Below, piece after piece: positions 45,931 to 60,878 of a stretch of DNA of 64,000 nucleotides. Below the pieces are notes generated by a model. It had not been told where the DNA came from. It searched no databases and saw only the letters and a program-made list of their open reading frames with translations. Numbering within the stretch: the first letter of the stretch is position 1; the number at the start of each line of letters is the position of its first letter. This DNA is from Bugula neritina (taxonomy: Eukaryota; Bryozoa; Gymnolaemata; Cheilostomatida; Bugulidae): the NCBI GenBank assembly GCA_964035545.1, contig OZ037768.1, positions 14,818,175 through 14,882,174 on the forward strand. The letters run 5' to 3'. Made by a program: the position numbers and the translations under genes.

Positions 45931-47990
45931 GGTAACCTACTGTAATATGTTGCAAACCACTGAAACATACTGCATCATCCTGCAACAAAATGAAATATAC
46001 TGCAACATGCTGAAAGATACTGCAACATAATGCAACATACTGAAATACACTATAGAATATTGAAATATACTGCAACATACTGAAATATACAGCAAGATAC
46101 TGCGAAATACTGAAATACATAGTAAGATACCTAAATACACTGCAACATACTGCAACATACTGCAACATATTGAAATACACTGTAACATATTGAAAAACAC
46201 TGCAACACATTGAAATATACCGCAACATACCGAAGTATATGGTAGCCTACTGAAATATACTGCGACATACTGAAATACACTGTAACGTACTGAAATACAC
46301 TGCAACATACTGAAATACACTGTAACATATTAAAACACACTGCAACACACTGAAATATACTGAAACATAACGAAATATATGGTAACCCACTAAGATATGT
46401 TGCAAACCACTGAAATATACTGCAACATACTGCAACATAATGAAGTATACTGCAACATAGTGAAATATACTGCAAGATACTGCAACATACTGAAATACAC
46501 TGTAACGTACTGAAATACACTGCAACATACTGAAATATACTGCATGATACTGCAACATACTGATACACATTGTAAGATACTGAAATACACTGCAACATAC
46601 CGCAACATACTGCAATGTATTGAAATACACTGTAACATATTGAAAAACACTGCAACACATCGAAATATACTGCAACATACTGAAACATACGGCAACATAC
46701 TGAAATATACTGCGACACATTGAAATATAGTGCAACATACTGAAATATGCTGTAGCATACTGAAATACACTGCAATACACTGAAGTATACTGTAATATAC
46801 AGAAACGTACTGTAACATACTGAAACATACGGCAACATACTAAAATATACTGCGACACATTGAAACATACTGCAACATACTGAAATACACCAAAACATAC
46901 TAAACTCCCCTGCGACATTCTGAAATACACTGTAACACATTGAAATACACTGCAACACAGTGAATTACACTGAAATACATTGTAAGATACGGAAACACAC
47001 TGCAACATACTGCAACATAATGAAATATATGGTAACCTACTGAAATATGTTGAAAACTACTGAAATATACTGCAACATTATGCAACATAATGAAAGATAC
47101 TGCAATATACTGAAATAAACTGCAAGATACTGCAACATACTGAAATACACTGTAACATACTGAAATACACTGTAACATATTGAAATACACTGCGACATAC
47201 TGCAACATACTGAAAAACGCTGTAACATATTGAAATACACTGCAAGACACTGAAATATTCCGCAACATACCGAAATATATGGTAATCTAATGAGATATAC
47301 TGTAACACGTTGAAGTACACTGCAACATACTGAAATACACTGCAACACACTAAATTATACTGTAATTTACAGAAATGTACTGCAACATACTGGAATATAC
47401 TGCAAGATACTGCAACATACTGAAATACACTGTAACATAATGCAATACACTGCAACATACTGAAATATACTGCATGATACTGCAACATACTGATACACAT
47501 TGTAAGATACTGAAATGCACTGCAACATACTGAAATATGCTGCATGATACTGCAACATACTCATACACATTGTAAGATACTGAAATACACTGCAACATAC
47601 CGCAACATACTGCAACGTATTGAAATACACTGTAACATATTGAAAAACACTGCAACACATTGAAATATACTGCAACATACTGAAACATACGGCAACATAC
47701 TGAAATGTACTGCGACACATTGAAATATAGTGCAACATACTGAAATATGCAGTAGCATACTGAAATACACTGCAATACACTGAAGTATACTGTAATATAC
47801 AGAATTGTACTGTAACATACTGAAACATACGGTAACATACTAAAATATACTGCGACACATTGAAATATACTGCAACATACTGAAATACACCGTAACATAC
47901 TGAAATACACTGCAACATACTGCAATACACTGTAACATATTGAAATACACTGCAACACACTGAAATATACTGAAACATACCGCAATATAT
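45931..47990 (+). repeat. U unit 1 (2,060 bp, internally deleted)
   Basis: It opens with GGTAACCTACTGTAATATG, the array IV signature. Compared with unit 2 it lacks 147 bp after 45,990 and 1,248 bp further on. The sequence up to about 46,670 has the first U core's ACATCGAAATATAC variant. Sequence from about 46,855 has the second core's GAAACATACTGC and TAAACTCCCC variants. The 1,248-bp loss equals the distance between those two K cores in unit 2 (48,821 to 50,069), so it is a core-to-core deletion. Confidence 0.83.
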
Positions 47991-48820
47991 GGTAACCTAC
48001 TGTAATATGTTGCAAACCACTGAAACATACTGCATCATCCTGCAACAAAATGAAATATACGGTAACACTGAAGCATACTGCAATATACTGAGATATACTG
48101 TAACAACTAAGACATACTGCAACATACCAAAAAAAATGGTAATCTACTGAAATATGTTACAAACTACTGAAACATACTGCAACATACTGCAACATAATGA
48201 AATATACTGCAACATGCTGAAAGATACTGCAACATAATGCAACATACTGAAATACACTATAGAATATTGAAATATACTGCAACATACTGAAATATACAGC
48301 AAGATACTGCGAAATACTGAAATGCATAGTAAGATACCTAAATACACTGCAACATACTGCAACATACTGCAACATATTGAAATACACTGTAACATATTGA
48401 AAAACACTGCAACACATTGAAATATACCGCAACATACCGAAGTATATGGTAGCCTACTGAAATATACTGCGACATACTGAAATACACTGTAACGTACTGA
48501 AATACACTGCAACATACTGAAATACACTGTAACATATTAAAATACACTGCAACACACTGAAATATACTGAAACATAACGAAATATATGGTAACCCACTAA
48601 AGTATGTTGCAAACCACTGAAATATACTGGAACATACTGCAACATAATGAAGTATACTGCAACATAGTGAAATATACTGCAAGATACTGCAACATACTGA
48701 AATACACTGTAACGTACTGAAATACACTGCAACATACTGAAATATACTGCATGATACTGCAACATACTGATACACATTGTAAGATACTGAAATACACTGC
48801 AACATACCGCAACATACTGC

Positions 48821-49100
48821 AACGTATTGAAATACACTGTAACATATTGAAAAACACTGCAACACATCGAAATATACTGCAACATACTGAAACATACGGC
48901 AACATACTGAAATATACTGCGACACATTGAAATATAGTGCAACATACTGAAATATGCTGTAGCATACTGAAATACACTGCAATACACTGAAGTATACTGT
49001 AATATACAGAAACGTACTGTAACATACTGAAACATACGGCAACATACTAAAATATACTGCAACACATTGAAATATACTGCAACATACTGAAATACACCGT
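48821..49100 (+). repeat. K core 1 of U unit 2
   Basis: Begins AACGTATTGA and is marked by ACATCGAAATATAC. Equivalent to the alpha core at 4,109, but 233 bp rather than 163 bp after the preceding GGTAACCC. Confidence 0.78.
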
Positions 49101-50068
49101 AACATACTAAACTCCACTGCAACATTCTGAATTACACTGTAACACATTGAAATACACTGCAACACAATGAATTATACTGAAATACATTGTAAGATACTGA
49201 AATACACTGCAAGATACTGCAACATAATGGAATATATGTTAACCTACTGAAATATGTTGAAAACTACTGAAATATACTGCAACATAATGCAACATAATGA
49301 AAGATACTGCAACATACTGAAATAAACTGCAAGATACTGCAACATACTGAAATACACTGCAACACACTGAAGTATACTGTAATATACAGAAATGTACCGT
49401 AAAATACTGAAATATACTTCAACATACTGAAAAACACCTAAAAATATTGAAACATACTGATATACACTGAAACATACTGAAATACACTGCAACACATTGG
49501 AATATACTGCAACATACCGAAATATATGGTAACCTACTGAAGTATGTTGCAAACTACTGAAATATACTGCAACATACTGAAATACGCCGTAACATACTGA
49601 AATACACTGCAACATACTGAAATACACTGTAACAAATTGAAATACACTGCAACACACTGAAACATACTGAAACATACCGAAATATAAGGTAACCTACTGA
49701 AATATGTTGCAAACCACTGAAACATACTGCATAATCATGCAACAAAATGAAATAAACGGTAACACTGAAGCATACTGCAATATACTGAAATATACTGTAA
49801 CATACTAAGACATACTGCAACATACCGAAATATATGGTAACCTACTGAAATATGTTGCAAACGACTGAAATATACTGCAACATACTGCAACATATTGAAG
49901 TATACTGCAACATACTGAAATATACTGCAAGATACTCCAACATACTGAAATACACTGTAACATACTGAAATACACTGCAACATACTGAAATACACTGCAA
50001 GATACTGCAACATACTGAAACAGATTGTAAGATACTGAAATGCACTGCAACATACCGCAACATACTGC

Positions 50069-50345
50069 AACGTATTGAAATACACTGTAACATATTGAAA
50101 AACACTGCAACACATTGAAATATACTGCAACATACTAAAACATACGGCAACATACTGAAATATACTGCGACACATTGAAATATAGTGCAACATACTGAAA
50201 TATGCTGTAGCATACTGAATTACACTGCAATACACTGAAGTATACTGTAATATACAGAAACGTACTGTAACATACTGAAACATACGGCAACATACTAAAA
50301 TATACTGCGACACATTGAAACATACTGCAACATACTGAAATACAC
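50069..50345 (+). repeat. K core 2 of U unit 2
   Basis: Marked by ACTAAAACATACGGC and GCTGTAGCATACTGAATTAC. It is the upstream partner in the 1,000-bp deletion of U unit 4. Confidence 0.78.
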
Positions 50346-51068
50346 CAAAACATACTAAACTCCCCTGCAACATTCTGAAATACACTGTAACACATTGAAA
50401 TACACTGCAACACAGTGAATTACACTGAAATACATTGTAAGATACGGAAACACACTGCAACATACTGCAACATAATGAAATATATGGTAACCTACTGAAA
50501 TATGTTGAAAACTACTGAAATATACTGCAACATTATGCAACATAATGAAAGATACTGCAATATACTGAAATAAACTGCAAGATACTGCAACATACTGAAA
50601 TACACTGTAACATACTGAAATACACTGTAACATATTGAAACACACTGCGACATACTGCAACATACTGAAAAACGCTGTAACATATTGAAATACACTGCAA
50701 GACACTGAAATATTCCGCAACATACCGAAATATATGGTAATCTAATGAGATATTCTGTAACACGTTGAAGTACACTGCAACATACTGAAATACACTGCAA
50801 CACACTAAATTATACTGTAATTTACAGAAATGTACTGCAACATACTGGAATATACTGCAAGATACTGCAACATACTGAAATACACTGTAACATAATGCAA
50901 TACACTGCAACATACTGAAATATATTGCATGATACTGCAACATACTGATACACATTGTAAGATACTGAAATGCACTGCAACATACTGAAATATGCTGCAT
51001 GATACTGCAACATACTCATACACATTGTAAGATACTGAAATACACTGCAACATACCGCAACATACTGC

Positions 51069-51320
51069 AACGTATTGAAATACACTGTAACATATTGAAA
51101 AACACTGCAACACATTGAAATATACTGCAACATACTGAAACATACGGCAACATACTGAAATGTACTGCGACACATTGAAATATAGTGCAACATACTGAAA
51201 TATGCAGTAGCATACTGAAATACACTGCAATACACTGAAGTATACAGTAATATACAGAATTGTACTGTAACTTACTGAAACATACGGTAACATACTAAAA
51301 TATAGTGCGACACATTGAAA
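51069..51320 (+). repeat. K core 3 of U unit 2
   Basis: Exactly 1,000 bp after core 2. Marked by GAAATGTACTGCG, GCAGTAGCAT and GAATTGTACTG. It is the downstream partner in the 1,000-bp deletion of U unit 4. Confidence 0.78.
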
Positions 51321-51425
51321 TATACTGCAACATACTGAAATACACTGCAACATACTGAAATACACTGTAACATATTGAAATACACTGCAACACACTGAAA
51401 TATACTGAAACATACCGCAATATAT

Positions 51426-54400
51426 GGTAACCTACTGTAATATGTTGCAAACCACTGAAACATACTGCATCATCCTGCAACAAAATGAAATATACGGTAA
51501 CACTGAAGCATACTGCAATATACTGAGATATACTGTAACAACTAAGACATACTGCAACATACCAAAAAAAATGGTTACCTACTGAAATATGTTACAAACT
51601 ACTGAAACATACTGCAACATACTGCAACATAATGAAATATACTGCAACATGCTGAAAGATACTGCAACATAATGCAACATACTGAAATACACTATAGAAT
51701 ATTGAAATATACTGCAACATACTGAAATATACAGCAAGATACTGCGAAATACTGAAATACATAGTAAGATACCTAAATACACTGCAACATACTGCAACAT
51801 ACTGCAACATATTGAAATACACTGTAACATATTGAAAAACACTGCAACACATTGAAATATACCGCAACATACCGAAGTATATGGTAGCCTACTGAAATAT
51901 ACTGCGACATACTGAAATACACTGTAACGTACTGAAATACACTGCAACATACTGAAATACACTGTAACATATTAAAATACACTGCAACACACTGAAATAT
52001 ACTGAAACATAACGAAATATATGGTAACCCACTAAAATATGTTGCAAACCACTGAAATATACTGGAACATACTGCAACATAATGAAGTATACTGCAACAT
52101 AGTGAAATATACTGCAAGATACTGCAACATACTGAAATACACTGTAACGTACTGAAATACACTGCAACATACTGAAATATACTGCATGATACTGCAACAT
52201 ACTGATACACATTGTAAGATACTGAAATACACTGCAACATACCGCAACATACTGCAACGTATTGAAATACACTGTAACATATTGAAAAACACTGCAACAC
52301 ATCGAAATATACTGCAACATACTGAAACATACGGCAACATACTGAAATATACTGCGACACATTGAAATATAGTGCAACATACTGAAATATGCTGTAGCAT
52401 ACTGAAATACACTGCAATACACTGAAGTATACTGTAATATACAGAAACGTACTGTAACATACTGAAACATACGGCAACATACTAAAATATACTGCAACAC
52501 ATTGAAATATACTGCAACATACTGAAATACACCGTAACATACTAAACTCCACTGCAACATTCTGAATTACACTGTAACACATTGAAATACACTGCAACAC
52601 AATGAATTATACTGAAATACATTGTAAGATACTGAAATACACTGCAAGATACTGCAACATAATGGAATATATGTTAACCTACTGAAATATGTTGAAAACT
52701 ACTGAAATATACTGCAACATAATGCACCATAATGAAAGATACTGCAACATACTGAAATAAACTGCAAGATACTGCAACATACTGAAATACACTGCAACAC
52801 ACTGAAGTATACTGTAATATACAGAAATGTACCGTAAAATACTGAAATATACTTCAACATACTGAAAAACACCTAAAAATATTGAAACATACTGATATAC
52901 ACTGAAACATACTGAAATACACTGCAACACATTGGAATATACTGCAACATACCGAAATATATGGTAACCTACTGAAGTATGTTGCAAACTACTGAAATAT
53001 ACTGCAACATACTGAAATACGCCGTAACATACTGAAATACACTGCAACATACTGAAATACACTGCAAGATACTGCAACATGCTGAAACATACCGAAATAT
53101 AAGGTAACCTACTGAAATATGTTGCAAACCACTGAAACATACTGCATAATCATGCAACAAAATGAAATAAACGGTAACACTGAAGCATACTGCAATATAC
53201 TGAAATACGCCGTAACATACTGAAATACACTGCAACATACTGAAATACACTGTAACAAATTGAAATACACTGCAACACACTGAAACATACTGAAACATAC
53301 CGAAATATAAGGTAACCTACTGAAATATGTTGCAAACCACTGAAACATACTGCATAATCATGCAACAAAATGAAATAAACGGTAACACTGAAGCATACTG
53401 CAATATACTGAAATATACTGTAACATACTAAGACATACTGCAACATACCGAAATATATGGTAACCTACTGAAATATGTTGCAAACGACTGAAATATACTG
53501 CAACATACTGCAACATATTGAAGTATACTGCAACATACTGAAATATACTGCAAGATACTCCAACATACTGAAATACACTGTAACATACTGAAATACACTG
53601 CAACATACTGAAATACACTGCAAGATACTGCAACATACTGAAACAGATTGTAAGATACTGAAATGCACTGCAACATACCGCAACATACTGCAACGTATTG
53701 AAATACACTGTAACATATTGAAAAACACTGCAACACATTGAAATATACTGCAACATACTAAAACATACGGCAACATACTGAAATATACTGCGACACATTG
53801 AAATATAGTGCAACATACTGAAATATGCTGTAGCATACTGAATTACACTGCAATACACTGAAGTATACTGTAATATACAGAAACATACTGTAACATACTG
53901 AAACATACGGCAACATACTAAAATATACTGCGACACATTGAAACATACTGCAACATACTGAAATACACCAAAACATACTAAACTCCCCTGCAACATTCTG
54001 AAATACACTGTAACACACTGAAATACACTGCAACACAGTGAATTACACTGAAATACATTGTAAGATACGGAAACACACTGCAACATACTGCAACATAATG
54101 AAATATATGGTAACCTACTGAAATATGTTGAAAACTACTGAAATATACTGCAACATTATGCAACATAATGAAAGATACTGCAATATACTGAAATAAACTG
54201 CAAGATACTGCAACATACTGAAATACACTGTAACATACTGAAATACACTGTAACATATTGAAATACACTGCGACATACTGCAACATACTGAAAAACGCTG
54301 TAACATATTGAAATACACTGCAAGACACTGAAATATTCCGCAACATACCGAAATATATGGTAATCTAATGAGATATTCTGTAACACGTTGAAGTACACTG

Positions 54401-55048
54401 CAACATACTGAAATACACTGCAACACACTAAATTATACTGTAATTTACAGAAATGTACTGCAACATACTGGAATATACTGCAAGATACTGCAACATACTG
54501 AAATACACTGTAACATAATGCAATACACTGCAACATACTGAAATATATTGCATGATACTGCAACATACTGATACACATTGTAAGATACTGAAATGCACTG
54601 CAACATACTGAAATATGCTGCATGATACTGCAACATACTCATACACATTGTAAGATACTGAAATACACTGCAACATACCGCAACATACTGCAACGTATTG
54701 AAATACACTGTAACATATTGAAAAACACTGCAACACATTGAAATATACTGCAACATACTGAAACATACGGCAACATACTGAAATGTACTGCGACACATTG
54801 AAATATAGTGCAACATACTGAAATATGCAGTAGCATACTGAAATACACTGCAATACACTAAAGTATACAGTAATATACAGAATTGTACTGTAACTTACTG
54901 AAACATACGGTAACATACTAAAATATACTGCGACACATTGAAATATACTGCAACATACTGAAATACACTGCAACATACTGAAATACACTGTAACATATTG
55001 AAATACACTGCAACACACTGAAATATACTGAAACATACCGCAATATAT
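51426..55048 (+). repeat. U unit 3 (3,623 bp), type b/a hybrid with a 208-bp insertion
   Basis: Alpha-like half 51,426-52,962 (1,537 bp) with the type b marker AATGCACCATAATG near 52,722. The gamma-like half 52,963-55,048 is 188 bp longer than in unit 2. The first GGTAACC spacing is 140 bp (type b) instead of 160, and an extra 208-bp module (53,103-53,310) is present. Downstream it carries GAAACAGATTG (53,641), the type a allele. Confidence 0.84.
53103..53310 (+). repeat. Partial tandem duplication private to U unit 3 (208 bp)
   Basis: The segment starts AAGGTAACC and contains the ATAATCATGCAAC word. At about 53,205 it jumps back from CTGCAATATACTGAAATA to a CGCCGTAACATACTG word that normally lies upstream. 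The AAGGTAACC block then repeats at 53,311. This is the expected product of misaligned exchange between a type b and a type a unit. Confidence 0.82.
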
Positions 55049-57483
55049 GGTAACCTACTGTAATATGTTGCAAACCACTGAAACATACTGCATCATCCTG
55101 CAACAAAATGAAATATACGGTAACACTGAAGCATACTGCAATATACTGAGATATACTGTAACAACTAAGACATACTGCAACATACCAAAAAAAATGGTTA
55201 CCTACTGAAATATGTTACAAACTACTGAAACATACTGCAACATACTGCAACATAATGAAATATACTGCAACATGCTGAAAGATACTGCAACATAATGCAA
55301 CATACTGAAATACACTATAGAATATTGAAATATACTGCAACATACTGAAATATACAGCAAGATACTGCGAAATACTGAAATACATAGTAGGATACCTAAA
55401 TACACTGCAACATACTGCAACATACTGCAACATATTGAAATACACTGTAACATATTGAAAAACACTGCAACACATTGAAATATACCGCAACATACCGAAG
55501 TATATGGTAGCCTACTGAAATATACTGCGACATACTGAAATACACTGTAACGTACTGAAATACACTGCAACATACTGAAATACACTGTAACATATTAAAA
55601 TACACTGCAACACACTGAAATATACTGAAACATAACGAAATATATGGTAACCCACTAAAATATGTTGCAAACCACTGAAATATACTGCAACATACTGCAA
55701 CATAATGAAGTATACTGCAACATAGTGAAATATACTGCAAGATACTGCAACATACTGAAATACACTGTAACGTACTGAAATACACTGCAACATACTGAAA
55801 TATACTGCATGATACTGCAACATACTGATACACATTGTAAGATACTGAAATACACTGCAACATACCGCAACATACTGCAACGTATTGAAATACACTGTAA
55901 CATATTGAAAAACACTGCAACACATCGAAATATACTGCAACATACTGAAACATACGGCAACATACTGAAATATACTGCGACACATTGAAATATAGTGCAA
56001 CATACTGAAATATGCTGTAGCATACTGAAATACACTGCAATACACTGAAGTATACTGTAATATACAGAAACGTACTGTAACATACTGAAACATACGGCAA
56101 CATACTAAAATATACTGCAACACATTGAAATATACTGCAACATACTGAAATACACCGTAACATACTAAACTCCACTGCAACATTCTGAATTACACTGTAA
56201 CACATTGAAATACACTGCAACACAATGAATTATACTGAAATACATTGTAAGATACTGAAATACACTGCAAGATACTGCAACATAATGGAATATATGTTAA
56301 CCTACTGAAATATGTTGAAAACTACTGAAATATACTGCAACATAATGCACCATAATGAAAGATACTGCAACATACTGAAATAAACTGCAAGATACTGCAA
56401 CATACTGAAATACACTGCAACACACTGAAGTATACTGTAATATACAGAAATGTACCGTAAAATACTGAAATATACTTCAACATACTGAAAAACACCTAAA
56501 AATATTGAAACATACTGATATACACTGAAACATACTGAAATACACTGCAACACATTGGAATATACTGCAACATACCGAAATATATGGTAACCTACTGAAG
56601 TATGTTGCAAACTACTGAAATATACTGCAACATACTGAAATACGCCGTAACATACTGAAATACACTGCAACATACTGAAATACACTGCAAGATACTGCAA
56701 CATACTGAAACATACCGAAATATAAGGTAACCTACTGAAATATGTTGCAAACCACTGAAACATACTGCATAATCATGCAACAAAATGAAATAAACGGTAA
56801 CACTGAAGCATACTGCAATATACTGAAATATAGTGTAACATACTAAGACATACTGCAACATACCGAAATATATGGTAACCTACTGAAATATGTTGCAAAC
56901 GACTGAAATATACTGCAACATACTGCAACATATTGAAGTATACTGCAACATACTGAAATATACTGCAAGATACTCCAACATACCGAAATACACTGTAACA
57001 TACTGAAATACACTGCAACATACTGAAATACACTGCAAGATACTGCAACATACTGAAACACATTGTAAGATACTGAAATGCACTGCAACATACCGCAACA
57101 TACTGCAACGTATTGAAATACACTGTAACATATTGAAAAACACTGCAACACATTGAAATATACTGCAACATACTAAAACATACGGCAACATGCTGAAATA
57201 TACTGCGACACATTGAAATATAGTGCAACATACTGAAATATGCAGTAGCATACTGAAATACACTGCAATACACTGAAGTATACTGTAATATACAGAATTG
57301 TACTGTAACATACTGAAACATACGGTAACATACTAAAATATACTGCGACACATTGAAATATACTGCAACATACTGAAATACACCGTAACATACTGAAATA
57401 CACTGCAACATACTGAAATACACTGTAACATATTGAAATACACTGCAAAACACTGAAATATACTGAAACATACCGCAATATAT
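55049..57483 (+). repeat. U unit 4 (2,435 bp), type b with 1,000-bp deletion
   Basis: Alpha-like half 55,049-56,585 (1,537 bp). The gamma-like half is only 898 bp (56,586-57,483), exactly 1,000 bp shorter than the 1,898 bp of unit 2. Core 2 variants (CTAAAACATACGG near 57,174) give way to core 3 variants (GCAGTAGCAT near 57,242) inside one K core, which places the junction at about 57,204-57,242. A 20-bp loss near 56,685 and a 20-bp gain near 57,390 cancel out. Confidence 0.87.
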
Positions 57484-60400
57484 GGTAACCTACTGTAATA
57501 TGTTGCAAACCACTGAAACATACTGCATCATCCTGCAACAAAATGAAATATACGGTAACACTGAAGCATACTGCAATATACTGAGATATACTGTAACAAC
57601 TAAGACATACTGCAACATACCAAAAAAAATGGTAACCTACTGAAATATGTTACAAACTACTGAAACATACTGCAACATACTGCAACATAATGAAATATAC
57701 TGCAACATGCTGAAAGATACTGCAACATAATGCAACATACTGAAATACACTATAGAATATTGAAATATACTGCAACATACTGAAATATACAGCAAGATAC
57801 TGCGAAATACTGAAATGCATAGTAAGATACCTAAATACACTGCAACATACTGCAACATACTGCAACATATTGAAATACACTGTAACATATTGAAAAACAC
57901 TGCAACACATTGAAATATACCGCAACATACCGAAGTATATGGTAGCCTACTGAAATATACTGCGACATACTGAAATACACTGTAACGTACTGAAATACAC
58001 TGCAACATACTGAAATACACTGTAACATATTAAAATACACTGCAACACACTGAAATATACTGAAACATAACGAAATATATGGTAACCCACTAAAATATGT
58101 TGCAAACCACTGAAATATACTGGAACATACTGCAACATAATGAAGTATACTGCAACATAGTGAAATATACTGCAAGATACTGCAACATACTGAAATACAC
58201 TGTAACGTACTGAAATACAGTGCAACATACTGAAATATACTGCATGATACTGCAACATACTGATACACATTGTAAGATACTGAAATACACTGCAACATAC
58301 CGCAACATACTGCAACGTATTGAAATACACTGTAACATATTGAAAAACACTGCAACACATCGAAATATACTGCAACATACTGAAACATACGGCAACATAC
58401 TGAAATATACTGCGACACATTGAAATATAGTGCAACATACTGAAATATGCTGTAGCATACTGAAATACACTGCAATACACTGAAGTATACTGTAATATAC
58501 AGAAACGTACTGTAACATACTGAAACATACGGCAACATACTAAAATATACTGCAACACATTGAAATATACTGCAACATACTGAAATACACCGTAACATAC
58601 TAAACTCCACTGCAACATTCTGAATTACACTGTAACACATTGAAATACACTGCAACACAATGAATTATACTGAAATACATTGTAAGATACTGAAATACAC
58701 TGCAAGATACTGCAACATAATGGAATATATGTTAACCTACTGAAATATGTTGAAAACTACTGAAATATACTGCAACATAATGCAACATAATGAAAGATAC
58801 TGCAACATACTGAAATAAACTGCAAGATACTGCAACATACTGAAATACACTGCAACACACTGAAGTATACTGTAATATACAGAAATGTACCGTAAAATAC
58901 TGAAATATACTTCAACATACTGAAAAACACCTAAAAATATTGAAACATACTGATATACACTGAAACATACTGAAATACACTGCAACACATTGGAATATAC
59001 TGCAACATACCGAAATATATGGTAACCTACTGAAGTATGTTGCAAACTACTGAAATATACTGCAACATACTGAAATACGCCGTAACATACTGAAATACAC
59101 TGCAACATACTGAAATACACTGTAACAAATTGAAATACACTGCAACACACTGAAACATACTGAAACATACCGAAATATAAGGTAACCTACTGAAATATGT
59201 TGCAAACCACTGAAACATACTGCATAATCATGCAACAAAATGAAATAAACGGTAACACTGAAGCATACTGCAATATACTGAAATATACTGTAACATACTA
59301 AGACATACTGCAACATACCGAAATATATGGTAACCTACTGAAATATGTTGCAAACGACTGAAATATACTGCAACATACTGCAACATATTGAAGTATACTG
59401 CAACATACTGAAATATACTGCAAGATACTCCAACATACTGAAATACACTGTAACATACTGAAATACACTGCAACATACTGAAATACACTGCAAGATACTG
59501 CAACATACTGAAACAGATTGTAAGATACTGAAATGCACTGCAACATACCGCAACATACTGCAACGTATTGAAATACACTGTAACATATTGAAAAACACTG
59601 CAACACATTGAAATATACTGCAACATACTAAAACATACGGCAACATACTGAAATATACTGCGACACATTGAAATATAGTGCAACATACTGAAATATGCTG
59701 TAGCATACTGAATTACACTGCAATACACTGAAGTATACTGTAATATACAGAAACGTACTGTAACATACTGAAACATACGGCAACATACTAAAATATACTG
59801 CGACACATTGAAACATACTGCAACATACTGAAATACACCAAAACATACTAAACTCCCCTGCAACATTCTGAAATACACTGTAACACATTGAAATACACTG
59901 CAACACAGTGAATTACACTGAAATACATTGTAAGATACGGAAACACACTGCAACATACTGCAACATAATGAAATATATGGTAACCTACTGAAATATGTTG
60001 AAAACTACTGAAATATACTGCAACATTATGCAACATAATGAAATATACTGCAATATACTGAAATAAACTGCAAGATACTGCAACATATTGAAATACACTG
60101 CGACATACTGCAACATACTGAAAAACGCTGTAACATATTGAAATACACTGCAAGACACTGAAATATTCCGCAACATACCGAAATATATGGTAATCTAATG
60201 AGATATTCTGTAACACGTTGAAGTACACTGCAACATACTGAAATACACTGCAACACACTAAATTATACTGTAATTTACAGAAATGTACTGCAACATACTG
60301 GAATATACTGCAAGATACTGCAACATACTGAAATACACTGTAACATAATGCAATACACTGCAACATACTGAAATATATTGCATGATACTGCAACATACTG

Positions 60401-60878
60401 ATACACATTGTAAGATACTGAAATGCACTGCTACATACTGAAATATGCTGCATGATACTGCAACATACTCATACACATTGTAAGATACTGAAATACACTG
60501 CAACATACCGCAACATACTGCAACGTATTGAAATACACTGTAACATATTGAAAAACACTGCAACACATTGAAATATACTGCAACATACTGAAACATACGG
60601 CAACATACTGAAATGTACTGCGACACATTGAAATATAGTGCAACATACTGAAATATGCAGTAGCATACTGAAATACACTGCAATACACTGAAGTATACAG
60701 TAATATACAGAATTGTACTGTAACTTACTGAAACATACGGTAACATACTAAAATATAGTGCGACACATTGAAATATACTGCAACATACTGAAATACACTG
60801 CAACATACTGAAATACACTGTAACATATTGAAATACACTGCAACACACTGAAATATACTGAAACATACCGCAATATAT
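57484..60878 (+). repeat. U unit 5 (3,395 bp), type a
   Basis: Copy of unit 2 at an offset of 9,493 bp. Alpha-like half 57,484-59,020 (1,537 bp), gamma-like half 59,021-60,878 (1,858 bp). The 40-bp shortfall is a loss of four decamers near 60,085. It shares the type a AATGCAACATAATG word. Confidence 0.87.

Larger units (their letters stand above)
47991..51425 (+). repeat. U unit 2 (3,435 bp), type a
   Basis: It has two parts: an alpha-like half of 1,537 bp (47,991-49,527) and a gamma-like half of 1,898 bp (49,528-51,425). K cores start at 48,821, 50,069 and 51,069. It shows AATGCAACATAATG near 49,287 (type a) and a GTTAAC word at 49,238 that I noticed only in U units. It recurs 9,493 bp later as unit 5. 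Confidence 0.88.
47991..57483 (+). repeat. 9,493-bp super-repeat of three U units (a, b/a, b)
   Basis: 3,435 + 3,623 + 2,435 = 9,493 bp, which is the exact offset between unit 2 and unit 5. Unit 6 is not an exact copy of unit 3, so the super-repeat is imperfect, or only its first unit was duplicated. Confidence 0.75.

Noticed and set aside
48126-48136. A8 run in ACCAAAAAAAATGG as a poly-A tail
   Set aside because: It recurs at the same module position in units 2-6 and replaces ACCGAAAAATATGG of other modules, so it is a mutated decamer and not a retroposition scar.
58220-58423. The only long + strand open frame (67 codons)
   Set aside because: It lies inside a U unit where in-frame TGA words happen to be replaced by TGC or CGA. 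The sister units at 48,727 and 52,149 differ by single bases that close it, and it has no recognisable domain.
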